DNA from: Taenia hydatigena
Lineage: Eukaryota; Platyhelminthes; Cestoda; Cyclophyllidea; Taeniidae
Length of the DNA stretch: 64,000 nt
Assembly: GCA_036345935.2 (NCBI GenBank)
Contig: JADWOT020000001.1
Coordinates: 31,625,062 to 31,689,061, forward strand
Direction of reading: 5' to 3'
Shown one piece after another: positions 11,801-22,479 of the stretch (position 1 is the stretch's first letter; each line of letters opens with the position of its first letter). Below the pieces are notes generated by a model. It saw only the letters and a list, made by a program, of their open reading frames with translations. It did not search any database and was not told where the DNA came from. The translations under genes and the position numbers were made by a program.

Positions 11801-13051
11801 CCTTCACTCCTCTTATTGAATTACTACTGGACATGATCCACGAAGACTTCTCAATTCCGCTCTTAGCTTTCGTATTATCCAAACCACCCTTGAAACCTAA
11901 CAACACGACAGCCACAGAAAAGCATGACTCAGAGTGGTATTTAGTTTTCCAAACAACACGTTACTTAGTGTGCTTCAATCTGTCTACATTAACTGCAGCT
12001 ATTTAAGCGTCAAGACTCCCTTTGTCCAGATCGTTTACAAAGCCTCACGTTTCTCGGTTATTCACGACCAGTCTGCTTCACTCATTGCGCGCTGTCACGT
12101 GCATTTCAAATTTTCGTCTTCGATCCAACGATCGATGTGCTGTCAGGCGCATCATCACCAGGTTCATATTTCCGTGATTCACTGGCGATGTTGTCGGAAG
12201 AAGGAGTGCTCTACGCCGTATTTCTGCTCGCCTACGTGAGCTTTGCATTGCTCAATTTGAGCAGTAGTGCACTGAACCTACTCACATGGTCCCACATGTG
12301 GGCTATCGTTGGAATCGCCGGAACCCTTGTCGACTGTAAGCGTGCCCATTTCGCTATTAAATGTGCTGCCCTGCAGATGTGACAAGAAGGGAAGGTGAGG
12401 AGGGAGAGCGCCACCGGCGCTCAGTTGGAGTTGAGGCGAGACCCTGTGGCCGCCAGCAACGAAGATTGCCACCAGCCTCAGTGGACCGGGAGACAACTAG
12501 TTTCGCAATCTCTCCCCTTCGTGACGAGGAGGTTGCACCGGCCACTGAGGCCGTGTGTCTAGGCACCGATCCAAGTGAGTGTCACTCCCTTCTCTCCCTC
12601 CTCCTCCTCCTCCTCTGCGTACTGGTCAAGCCACTTTGTAGGAGTCGCACAGCGGCTTTAGCTCAAGTCCTAATTCATGCTTTTGTGCTCAATCACTTGG
12701 TCCATAATTACGTGCAGACTCAGTATACGTCATTCAGCTGACTTGCTTTTATTGTTTAAGCAGCTAGCAGTAGCATTAGCGTTACTTTCACTATAGACCA
12801 CCTAATTTACAGGCATTAGCAGCATCGACATGGTTTTGTTCCTTCTTACAGCTGAGCGCTGGTGGCGGGAGTGGAATGCTCAACACCTTCGTAAGCTCTC
12901 CGCACTCATACACTCTCCTCCTCCTCCTCCTCCTCATTTCGCATCCGCACCCTCTCTTCTTCCATTTATTCTTTTAGGACCAAAACACCAACCCGGAGTA
13001 AGAAGAGGACGCGCGGGAAGATGGCACATCTTCCGCTGTTTAAGTTGTTAG
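5829..13051 (+). CDS. Probable five-exon gene for a multi-pass membrane protein
   Basis: Proposed exons are 5829-5956, 11999-12335, 12377-12574, 12852-12890 and 12978-13051. Donors are AAG/GTAAGT at 5957, T/GTAAGC at 12336, CCAA/GTGAGT at 12575 and TTC/GTAAGC at 12891. Acceptors end AACTGCAG, CCCTGCAG, TCTTACAG and TCTTTTAG. The joins keep one frame (phase 0, then 1, 1, 1) to a TAG at 13049, giving about 258 residues. Intron 2 is only 41 nt, typical of cestodes. Exon 1 ends in a hydrophobic segment (LQCLPLHTLITCYFTI). Exon 2 gives two or three further membrane segments, including RAFQIFVFDP and LYAVFLLAYVSFALLNL. The later exons encode a charged, Arg/Glu-rich tail and a WWREW motif. The order hydrophobic segment, R-A-x4-F-D-P, hydrophobic segments recalls metazoan PRRT3/PRRT4-type membrane proteins, but that is a weak impression. 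Exon 1 and the last two small exons are the least certain parts. No signal peptide is evident. Confidence 0.45.
5957..7089. other. AT-rich non-coding stretch, intron 1 of the membrane-protein gene
   Basis: This begins with a consensus donor (GTAAGT). It is AT-rich, with A-runs near 5985, 6880 and 6910, and has no protein-like frame. Nothing else is recognised here before the tandemly duplicated block starts at about 7090. Confidence 0.4.
7738..7926 (-). repeat. TRIM 3' LTR (by minus-strand orientation)
   Basis: This 189-bp LTR has TGTAG and CTACA inverted ends and an internal (TA)n run near 7789-7803 that could act as a TATA element. It differs from the other LTR by about five substitutions and a small indel beside the TA run, so the two are about 97 percent identical. 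Confidence 0.93.
7930..7943 (-). other. TRIM polypurine tract
   Basis: The minus strand reads GAAAGAGGAGAGGGGCAA directly before the TG of the 3' LTR. This is the expected plus-strand priming site and confirms the minus orientation. Confidence 0.8.
8433..8450 (-). other. TRIM primer binding site
   Basis: On the minus strand the sequence just inside the 5' LTR is TGGTGGCAGCGGAAAGCG. TGG pairs with the CCA tail of a tRNA, and the remainder should match a tRNA 3' acceptor and T-arm. Which tRNA is involved cannot be told here. Confidence 0.8.
8452..8642 (-). repeat. TRIM 5' LTR (by minus-strand orientation)
   Basis: This 191-bp LTR has the same termini and a (TA)n run near 8504-8520. On the minus strand it is followed directly, after one T, by the primer binding site. 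Confidence 0.93.
9420..9515 (-). mobile_element. Old LTR-like remnant, unit A
   Basis: The run GGCTCCCTTGAAGGCAAACG to GGGTTGCTGG resembles one half of the TRIM LTR (GGCTCCCTTAAGGCAGAAGA to GGCTGCTGG) but is heavily diverged and lacks the rest. The same remnant sits at about 11645-11745 in unit B, so it predates the tandem duplication. Confidence 0.6.
9763..10104 (+). pseudogene. Duplicate membrane exon in unit A, original donor lost
   Basis: This is collinear with exon 2 of the membrane-protein gene (11999-12335), has the acceptor AACTACAG and is open throughout. The tandem-duplication breakpoint replaced the donor T/GTAAGC by TGGCAA/GTAATT. The only nearby donor (10105) makes the exon 342 nt, phase 0 at both ends. 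Spliced to exon 3 it would shift frame. Spliced to exon 2B it would stay in frame and repeat the membrane domain. Between the two exons I count about 10 replacement and 9 silent changes, a mild sign of constraint. It could be dead, or an alternative or inserted exon. Confidence 0.5.
10741..10925 (-). mobile_element. Solo TRIM LTR at the orthologous site in unit B
   Basis: This is a 185-bp LTR with TGCAG...CTACA ends and no interior. The flanks are AGTTC on the left and GTTCA on the right, derived from the GGTTC target duplication of the full element in unit A. Surrounding sequence matches on both sides (CCAACAAATC before it, TTTTGTCAAGTAG after it). It differs from the unit A LTRs at roughly 12-14 percent of positions. 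Confidence 0.9.
11645..11745 (-). mobile_element. Old LTR-like remnant, unit B
   Basis: This is the unit B counterpart of the 9420-9515 remnant. It is recognisable by CTCCCTTGAATGCAAAAGAA and the following GGGTAGAATGCATAT. It has no target duplication or paired LTR. Confidence 0.6.
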
Positions 13052-13248
13052 GGATCACTCGCCTCGTCTCTTTTCTCTAGCTCCCTATCCATCTTCCCCA
13101 CACCCCATAGCATGATTGTATGGTGCTAACAGAGCTATGTCACAGCAATACCTTCTTTTTGCCTTCTATGTGAGCAGGATGGGGTGGATGGTAATGAGAC
13201 GAGCATTAGTGGACTGAGTGAGTGGGTGGGTGTGAGAGGCGCCACCAC

Positions 13249-13254
13249 ATTAAA
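13249..13254 (+). promoter_or_regulatory. Candidate poly(A) signal of the membrane-protein gene
   Basis: ATTAAA lies about 200 nt after the proposed TAG stop. It is the commonest variant of AATAAA, but short AT motifs are frequent here, so this is only a candidate. Confidence 0.3.
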
Positions 13255-16200
13255 GTATTGGTCAACAATGTCAATTCTAGTGAGAAATGAGTGAACAGGG
13301 TTGTCAGCGACCCAGCTTACCGACTGTGCAACAGACATTCCGTAATATGGAAAGTTAATGGGCATACGCATGTCTGAAGTGCTCTTCCCGCCTCACATCT
13401 CGCATTGCCTCTCCTTCTAACATCGGCTGCCATGATATTCTAATGCTTCACACCTTGCATAAGGCCGCCGAAACTGTGCAACGACAGGTTGAAATAGGGC
13501 AATCGGCCAGCTATCGAATGAGTTTAAACACAAAGGAGTGGCTGAACCATATCTCAGCAATGACTACGACGCACTATCTCTCACACGCAACGATTCGCAA
13601 GAGTGGTCCCTCCCACACCGCAACATAACGGCTACGGTTTGATAACGAATGCAAACAGGTCTGATAATGGGTGAGTAGACTCATTCACAAAATCGTTTCC
13701 ACGCCAACCTTTCTACCCAGCCGTAAGTAGCCAGGATATGAGTTCGCCTCACTGGGCCAATGCAAGATGTCAGATAAAAACAGTGAGATCAAATAACTCG
13801 CTTGTAGCAGTACCACATTTCAATAGCCAAAGCAGCTCTAAGTATGCACATCACAATCTCAGTTATGCACGACATCTCTAACCCACTAACACGGTGGCGC
13901 CCTCTTTCTGCGCTGTTAAAGAGTTTATTAGGAATTGGTAGAGCTAGGCCCAACCATGTCAATGGTGGGCGGAATTATTCCGACAGCTCATTGCAATTAT
14001 GCGACTATCCTCTCAAACAGGGAGGGGACAACTTCTTCGCGCGAACTTGATCAACTAATCGCACTGATAGCCTGCATGCCAACAAGGGAACTACGAGCAG
14101 TGTGGTAGTCAGTAAAGATCACATTTCGGCTACGTTGAAAGATCCACATAGGGTGACCAGCAGGTAACCCAAATAGTGTTAAGAGCAATCCCCTCAACTC
14201 ATTCAAACAATGAATCAGCACACTCCCAAAGGCATGTGTTGTTCAGCTCCTGGTTCTCACTGTCATAATGAGGACATGATCTTCTTCCTTGAGATCAGGT
14301 TAGCACTGACCATAGAGACGAGAAGGAAAGAACAGTTGTAGAGACTTAATCAGGCGTCTTTGGCACCTCTGGCTGCATCGGTCGTGGTCACGAGCCAGGT
14401 GCTGGTGTTGAGTATCGGTAGAAAATTAAATGCCTCCCTATATTGTCGTCTGATCGACAAAGTGTAGTGTCGTTGATTCCCCTGTCATCACATCGGCACT
14501 TGCTAATGCTGATAGGTCGCTGTTTGTTTCGATCTATCGGCATAACTGAAGTAGATGTGGTGGACTGAACCATTCTCTTTGGCTAAAAACATTCGATGGA
14601 TGCACACCCTCATGCACAAGTATCATTATTCACCTTCAAGCGAGAAGTGTTCTCTGTTAAACGAGCTCAAACCTCATCACTCTATTTTATTTGCTATATC
14701 GCCGATGAAATTTGCCCTCCACTTGTTCTCCCTCTTTTCATCCCAAGGAAGACAAAAGCCAAGAAGGGAGAGACAAGCGCTGAACTCATTGCACACCCTT
14801 CCGAATGCGTTTACATAATGTTGCCATTGTATCAGGCAATTGCATAGGATGGAGCACACCGCTCCGTCTGGAAGCTATTCGTCCATCAGTGTTTCGAGTT
14901 GGGTTCAACTCGTTGTTCCTCTCTGCTATATAGTGTTCAGCACCCATTCATTACTTTACTGGATCCTTGTTAGGTCGTGCTATTGGCAGTGATAGATCCA
15001 GATTTATTGGTCTGATGAGATTCGCCCTGCTCAACTAAGGTCGGTGCGCACTAGTGGTAGCTGTCCGTTGAGGTGTCCAGAAGATGGCGAGAGAGTGCTG
15101 TTGCAGCGATGGGTCGCTTTCGAAAATTTAGGTCTTTAGGGAATGGAACGAGGTCGGTTAATTGCCTCAAAGCTGCTTGTTAAACACTCAAGTCATCCAA
15201 AGGCGAGCTACCACCCCAACGATTGATGAGAAGCAGTCGGCAGTCCCACCTTCCTCTATCCAACCGGCAGTCCAAGCTAAGTGCAAACACCCTCAAAGGG
15301 CTCTTTTGCACATTTGCCCTTAGCGTCACTGATTTGTGTTGATGACACTCCGGCCCCTTCCTTACCTTTGGCATATTTCCAAGTAAGCAGGCTGTGCAAG
15401 CAGTGCCCCTCTGGTGACAGGACAATCATCATGCGGAGGTCACATGCTTGTGGTTCCGATTAACATTGATAAAAAGTAGCCTCCAGGTAGAGCGATCCGT
15501 ACCTCTATTCACAATTTGTGGCTGCAATGCCAGTAGCGGTGTGCCAACAAGTCCGTAAAGGACTGCACTAGGTTCAGCGTTCACCTCTCCTACTTAGCGT
15601 CATTTAACACTAATGATGGGATGCTGCTCCTATCATGTCTTGAGAGTGTTTGATCACCCACGCACCAAAAGCCAAGTTGAGGCACCAATTAGCTGTACGA
15701 TGAGGATTTCATTGTCGTGTGAAGGATAAGTGCATCAACCTTTTTCCTAGTTGTCGAACAGCCGAGGTTCATTTTAGGATAGCTTACGATTAGACGTGGT
15801 GACGTGGGGACCACGCAAGTTGTGACTGCAGTTGCAGAATGCTATTGCTGCAAAGCATCAATGCGCATTGGCATTCTGTGCTTAATCTGCTGACTGGAAG
15901 CAGCTGAGGAGGAGTGGACGCTAACTCTGCAAGCACAGACATTCCAATAGTCCTCCCCGAAGGACAGCTGACGTCGCTCTCTGATTGATAGATGCTAGAA
16001 GATTGCTTGGTTAACGTTGAACTGAACTAGGATGCGAAATAGGCAGCTGGCTGGCCCATTAAACGATACACTGGCACTGCGACATGCTACTCATTAGTTA
16101 GTTAGTAGTTATGCGTTGTGCGCGGATGTGTCTCAGCCCACTAAATTTGCCTCTTATATAGATCAGTGACTGGTTGGTGCAGTTTGTTTGTGAGTCCGTG

Positions 16201-17289
16201 GTGCAGCCTTATGTAGGTTGATGGTCGGAGGAATTTACTGTGGCAAAGGTCAGCAGTGCAGAGAAGTCTGAAGAGCGTCATGTTTATTGCTGCCACCATC
16301 CACTTTCCTGAATGCCTTGAATGCCACAGCCAATTATATTATCCTCTTGTCACTACTTCTCTATCTCGGTAGGTCAACGATCATCCGGAAACCAAGCCTT
16401 TGCCGTGCTTCTGGCAACAAGCGAAACTTACTTGACGTGTCAATTAATGTTTGTGCCATCCAAAGTCGATCCAAAGGCAATATATCCATCTTAACCAAAT
16501 CCCTGTCAGCCCATCTAAGCCTGAAATGCAGTGTGTAGACACCACCACTGTTAATTGACATTTCGAGATGTAGTTACTCTACCGGCCTTGTCGTGTTGCA
16601 ACGTCATTGCTTGCAATGTTTTGCACTGCAATGAACTCGGTGGGTAATCATAAGCTTGTCATTTAGGCGCGCAGTTTATTGAATGCCTGTCCGGTCGAAC
16701 TGGCAAACCAACTGATCATCCACCTCACCAACTGCTAGTATTTGTATTTGTAATTGTGTTACTTTGCCAGTTTTCCATTGGGTGTGTCGACACCACCACT
16801 GTTAAGTAAGATCTTGACATGTGGTTAATCCACCGCTCAATAGTAACGAAGTTGCAGATCATGAAGGTCCTCATTTCGACTTCTATGTCCAACACAGCTG
16901 TGGCGTATTTTAGGTCGTGGAATGCTTGGCAGGGAGGTGAACCCATTGTGAGTCACCGTGTCCACTTCTCGTCTCGAGGCATCCGTTTGACTCAATTAAT
17001 CTCCACTGTGAGACAAGTCTTTCCCAGTAAAAACCAACAGTTTTTGGCATGGAGCTATCGGTGCTGCATTCTCGGTTCAGCTTCCAGTGATAGGAAAACG
17101 TCGGTTTCCTTGTCAATATCCGATAAGTCTAGTGCTAGAATAAGTGTGGGCAGACGGATTGCTGAGAGGTCGACTGCTTTCAATAACACGATTGGAGATG
17201 TTTTGCACAGACTCGATAAAATCATGCAGAATTCTTTGGAGTGGGTTGAAAAACTGCTGGGAAATAATTTTAACCTGAAATAATCACCT
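13255..17289. other. Gene-free stretch
   Basis: No exon model could be supported. The longest frame, 16819-17283 (154 codons, +), has low complexity of motifs and no neighbours that splice to it. A short motif, GACACCACCACTGTTAA, occurs twice (about 16538 and 16789) with similar flanks. Near 15478 the string CCTCCAGG begins sequence related to the 18.0 and 20.6 kb repeats. Otherwise I see nothing. Confidence 0.45.
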
Positions 17290-18010
17290 CTCAGTGGCTA
17301 TGCTTGTGCCACCTATGGTCATATGGTCACTTGTCGCATGTGTCATCCCGACGACTCTATGCAAGCTCTAAAGTCATCGAAAGTGAGAGCATTTGGCTAG
17401 TTGGAGAGGGGGGCGACAATTAATTGATGAGAAGTAAGGCAAACTGGAGGAGACAACTGTTGTGCATATTGGTAATTCCAGTGAATTATGCGCATCAATT
17501 ACTGTTTCCTTCTATTCATTCCATTAATTTCGACCGCTACCTACATGTGACCTTTGCGTCCATCACACCTACCCACCTCCAAAGCACCATTGCTTATCTA
17601 ATCCCCTTGTAGTCAATACTTTCCTTAAAATAGTTAATGAAACTAGCAATTGATGTGGCTAAAACTTTAGTTGAATCATGCCACAGTGCCAGAGTGAAAG
17701 AGGACAGAAAGTAAGGAGCACTAGCAACCAAACAGCAAAAAATGAAAAGAAAAGTTTAAATTGACAGGAACACCTCTGCTGTCAACATGTCACCAGGTTG
17801 ACTGCATTGCGATAGCAGTTCACCAGTGCAAAGACTAGGTGCGTACAGAAGAAGGCTGCGCAGACTACTTCATCCTCCGATAGCGTCATCACTAAACTAC
17901 CGAAGGATGAAACTTGCGACGGTGTAGCTGCCTTATCTGTCTTCAAAGAGAAGACGAGGATTTGGAAATGAGTTGCGTGCGTAACAGCATCTAATCACTG
18001 GAGCGTGCTT
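17290..18010 (+). repeat. Dispersed repeat family G, copy 1
   Basis: This is related to about 41210-42180 on the same strand (for example GAGAGCATTTGGCTAGT near 17383 and 41271, and GCCAGAGTGAAAG near 17686 and 41858). On the opposite strand it is related to about 19490-19910, 32570-33170 and 44880-45670. No intact coding frame is shared between copies. Class unknown. Edges are approximate. Confidence 0.65.
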
Positions 18011-18485
18011 GACGCGAGTAGATGAATTATATGGACGGCCTCCAGGCAGAGCGAAGCTGTTCCCTTGTGTGCTTTTACTGGTTGCAATGGCCACAGTTTA
18101 CTAACGCATTCGCAAAAGTGTACAATAGATTAAGCGATTGGCGCCCCCACCTTGGCTTTCGTTTTAATGATTTTAGTCCCTTCGCCTACTAATTACTACA
18201 CAGGTGCAGAAGAGGTGGTTGAAGCGCAAGATGTAGCAAAATCACTTTTTTTGAATCATGCGATCATACAAAAGGGTAAGGAGCTGGATGTCGTAAAGAA
18301 GGGGCAAATGAGGACACCTGACTTCTGCTCGTCATTGCACCAAAGAAGCTTTGGTGTTGAGCCTGCGACACATTTCAATGGGTTGTTAATTTCTGTGACT
18401 GCATTCGCGCATCCGTTTGCCATCATCTTCTGCATAGGTTTTATTCCCTCACAAAGACTAGGGTGAGAGCAGACAGGGATCATTC
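18010..18485 (+). repeat. Dispersed repeat family J, copy 1
   Basis: This shares GGCCTCCAGGCAG, GTACAATAG, GCGCAAGATGTAG-like and AATCATGCGATCAT-like segments, in order, with 20625-21110. The last part is also shared with 38090-38240 (TTGAATTATGCGATCATGC). It has no conserved frame and is a decayed repeat of unknown class. Confidence 0.6.
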
Positions 18486-18529
18486 TTTATCGGTGATATG
18501 ATGCTAGTTCGGTGACTACTTTGCTTTGC

Positions 18530-19910
18530 TGAAGGCAGCTGACGACGATTCGGTGGCCCGAGACGTGTTCGTCGAACGCATCTCGTCTAACTTTGAGGAC
18601 TAATTCGCTAAAGCGTGTGTAATGCAAACGTGTCGACCTGACAAAGAGGCTACACATCCGTCTCCACTAATGATGCTGTGGTCAGTCTGGCCGTAGAATT
18701 CAGCAGTGTTGCAACAGCACCAATCGCACTAACAGTGGCGGTGGAGCAACAGCACCGGTTCCGGATACTGATATCCATCTGCATCCAATCTACTCGTTTT
18801 GAGCGAAAGAGAACCAAGTAAGGAGAGACGAACTCCGCACCTTTACACGTCTTTGCGAATGTGTCGATACGCAGCCACTGACAGGGCAGCAACCTCACAC
18901 TTCGTGGGAGCCACATCTCAGTCAATGTGGATCAAAACCGTTCACAGGTAGCGTCTGCAATCATAATGTATCTCTTTCCGTTTCTGCATCCATTAGTGGT
19001 CTCATCACTAAACAATTGATGTCAGCACGACTTGTCTTCATGGACAGGCATGTGCGTGTTTCCCCCGCTACTAAAGTCGCTCGATTTTGATCCTCCGAGT
19101 TGTTTTGACCGCTAATGCTTCCTTTGCAATGCAAGAGAGTTTCAACAATCATCTAGTCTCCATGGTCTGAGAGCGGATTGCTGCATTAGAAAGTTTTAAG
19201 ACTCGACGAACTTCTTACAATCATCTAGTGAACTTCATTGAATCATATGGATGCGTACACTTCTTGCATGAGTGATATCATCGGAAGTGTCGTTTCAACA
19301 CAAGCGGGTTCTCGTAGTCGTCGCAGTCTTAGAGATCTACAAAGCACAGCAGAACACAGAAAAGAGCAAGTATGAAAAGCCTTTTGCGTCCTGCTGCTCA
19401 TCAGTAAAGAGCTCTTGAGCTTATGTCTGCAAGAATGCCGCGTGATGTCTGTTTTAACGAAGCCTTAAGTGGCATCGACCGCTCCACTTGAAAGCGAATC
19501 GCAAAGCGTGCCAAGGTTGTGAGTTCGTCTCTCCTCCTTGACCTTCACACCCTCGGAACAAGCAGTGTGAATAGTTAGCGCACAAGGCCTCACAGAATCC
19601 AAATGCTCGATTCTGGCACGCTCGGGTTATTGGGAGCTGCTGCGCGCGCAGTTCATTTTCAAATCCTCGTCAGACATGGCAGTCAAATCTTCGCAATGTT
19701 CATGCTTCGGTGACTTTGCGAAGACGTGGCCTTCTCTTGCACATACCGAGGCTGCGCATCGGTGAACTGCTGCTACCTGGCAACATAATGACATTAGAGG
19801 CGTTGCTGTCAATATAAAGTAACTTCGATGCTGGTTTCTTTACCTTCTTTTAATGTTTGGTTTCTCTTGCTCCTTACCTTTTATCCTCCTTCACTCTGGC
19901 ATAGTCACAT
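18530..19910 (+). repeat. 1.4-kb direct repeat, partner at 31.57-32.97 kb
   Basis: This aligns in order with 31570-32970. Shared segments include CGTGTCGACCTGAC, GCATCCAATCTACTCGTTTT, the CAGCATCACACTTCGTGGGA region and the TCACTAAACAA region. The first half carries the decayed frame that stays open as 31731-32129 in the partner. Here it is broken by stops. The second half (from about 19490) is family G in reverse orientation. Confidence 0.7.
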
Positions 19911-20624
19911 AGTGGCGTTGTCGGCCAGGAAATCGTCTTGCGCACCACTTTTACCTATTTGGGCTGGACTGCTGCCATGCAGTCAAATTGGGCTTGGCAG
20001 GTTTAACTCCATTTTCAGCACCAGCGCACACTGACAAGCACCGTAGTTGAGTAATTAATAAACAAATTTTGCTTGTTTATGCACAAAGCAGCCTTTTAAA
20101 GGTGTTTGCAGTTGACTCGGACCACCTGTTAGTGAGAGGTCGTTGTGAGTACCACTTCAGCTACTTTCCCTTTCCTCTCCTCGCATTCCTCAAACGCAGA
20201 CAATATTCTTACCAGCACTGACTGCTTTACGAGCAGCGTTAATGATGTAAGTCGATCTCCTTCGGTTGCTCTAAGCCTTTACATTGTAAGAAAGTGATCC
20301 ATTACTGCAACAGTACCGTTACCTCATCACCTGGTTAACTTTCTTGCCATCTGCCATCATTGGCCACCATCAGTGTGCATTGACTTTAGTTATCCATCAG
20401 ACTAATACATTCGAACGGTTCTGCCCACCTTTCACTGCCAGCAAAATGATGAACATTACATGGCAAAGAGGAACCACGAGTTGGATTTTATTCCAATCAG
20501 TGCCATTGTTCTAGTATCCCCTACCTCGCAACTGGGCGATCATCCGGTTTAATGGAAGCTGTGCACCATGATGACACACCCTAATAAAGCCATTTTCGAT
20601 AGTCTCATACAACTTTGGTGTAAG

Positions 20625-21110
20625 GATGGCCTCCAGACAGGACGGGACTGCACCCGCGTGTGCATTTACTGTATGTAATAGCAATAGTTTACTAGCACAT
20701 TCACGAGGATGTACAATAGGTTTGGTGCTTGTCCCTCCCTCCTTGGCCTTCATTCTCATGCAGTGAGAAGAGTGAGACCAAGAAGCCTTATTCATTTCCT
20801 GATTTCCTATTAAGACACCAGCGATTGTAGTCCCTTTGCTTACTCATTGCTCCTCAATTCCAGAAGAAGTGGAAAGAAGCGCACGATGTGGTAAATCCTT
20901 TCTGAATTATGTGATTATACTATAGGGTAAGGAAAAAGGTATTGCAGAGGAGGGACGAAGGAGGGCACCGACCTCAATTTCAAATAAATGTGACTCTGAT
21001 AGACCGAGATCTTAAGGTGTTTGGTTCTTCATTCTATCGCTTCCTCCAGACAACCTACTAACATGCAAGCAGTCTCGCATCGCATTCTCTCAAAATAAGC
21101 AGAGTGAGAG
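20625..21110 (+). repeat. Dispersed repeat family J, copy 2
   Basis: This matches 18010-18485 in order, at about 70-75 percent by eye. The end contains TATAGGGTAAGGA, also present near 38190. No gene is seen in or beside it. Confidence 0.6.
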
Positions 21111-22479
21111 CAGGCAGTAAGTACTTCTAGTTGTTGGCTTGATTAACAAGGAAGATTGATGAGGTTTGTGCTGCATTGCAGGTAAGCGCTGAAAAGCAGT
21201 GTTTAGACCAATTCGCTGCCCGACAAGACCATTATCAGGCGAATTGGACTGTTGATCTGCAAGCCATAACACGAAACGCACAAGGTGATGTTTTATCTTC
21301 ACCCCAAGGTAGACAGCACTAGCAGTCTAAAGACCACAGTTATGGAGTAACTGTACTATGTATTAGTTAATGTTGACACCTTCGGTGTGAATTCGGATGG
21401 CACTACTTTTGGTGCTGCATTGATTCGTCAGGTGCGAGAAGTAGTAACTAGTCGATGACGTGGATACATGACGCTACTAGACTAGCGTTGGTACATGTTG
21501 CTGGCTGGCTGCTCAACTGGCTAACCTGCGAACTTGTCTATCTACTCATATAGAATCGCTGGTCAGGGACAAAACCTGCTCATAACTACTGTGTCCCTGT
21601 TAACCACCTAGCCAGACATTGAAATTGACCGCACCGTGGCCAACTCAAGCAGTGCTCTATTTCCTACCTTGCTATGATCTCAACAGAAACTAAACGGGTT
21701 TTCCCTTAAATTTGTGTCTTCGAGAAATCTATTTGAACCCTATGATTGACCTTAGTTGTGATGTTGCTTAGGCGAACACACACACAGCAAGGGACTCTTA
21801 GCAGACGAAAGCTAGGACGCTCACCCAAGAAGAGCAAGAGAACGTTAAAGAAACCAGTTTATTCGTTTTCTGCGCCACTTTAGTTTTAAGTGAACTTCTT
21901 AAACTACGCTGCTGCATCAGGTCACTTAAGGTTTTGCTTAGAAGTCACCTTCAAAACTGGCTGTTTTGGAGTGACCGCCCTTGTCACTGCAGCATGCACT
22001 GTGCATTGGCCGAGCAATTGAATAGTGCAGATCGCTTCTTAGCCGGTGACCTATTCCAATTCGCAGTCTATTTCATACTGCCAACTGACATGTCAACTGG
22101 CACTTGTGTCAACACTGTCAACCAACGCAGATAGTCAGGTGTGTGGGTGGCAGTAAATGGCGCGAACATTTTGGTATTTGAGACGAATTCCACCTCTGGT
22201 GTGCATTAGCTAAAGCAACTCGCGTTATGTCTGTGACCAAACACTCTTCTGCAATTATCTTTACATCCCCATACGAAGGCTCCTACAAGTCGACCTTTAC
22301 TTGGACGTGTCTTTCCAATCCCTTTTGCTTGCGCTATCGGCGCTACAATCTAGAGAAGCACCCAATCCATCACTCAGTGATTGAGTCAACTTTGTACACA
22401 CGATATCCATGTTTGCCAAGATTGCAAAATATCGGTGCTGCTTTCTGAGTGCGCATTTAACAAAATTACGGTTTACACC
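21111..22479. other. Gene-free stretch
   Basis: Only short frames are present (1934-type frames of 60-75 codons such as 21934-22134 and 22227-22448), without splice support or repeats elsewhere. I recognise nothing in it. Confidence 0.4.

Larger units (their letters stand above)
10101..12335. repeat. Tandem duplication, unit B (contains solo LTR)
   Basis: This is the second copy of the block, running from GCAAGTAATTGCCAAGCACT to GTCGACT/GTAAGC. It keeps the original donor of the membrane exon, so this unit carries the exon that can be spliced to the downstream exons. Shared landmarks with unit A include GGAGAACTTGCAGTTG-type sequence near 10250, the LTR insertion site near 10740, an older LTR-like remnant near 11645 and the membrane exon 11999-12335. 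Confidence 0.9.

Noticed and set aside
11761..12006. Frame conserved in both tandem units (also 9525-9716), considered as an extra exon
   Set aside because: Changes between the units are mostly replacements, and the only donor nearby (GTATTT) gives a phase incompatible with the following membrane exon.
16819..17283. 154-codon plus-strand frame, considered as a reverse-transcriptase fragment
   Set aside because: A faint resemblance to LINE C-terminal text could not be supported by any conserved motif. There are no splice sites and no second copy.
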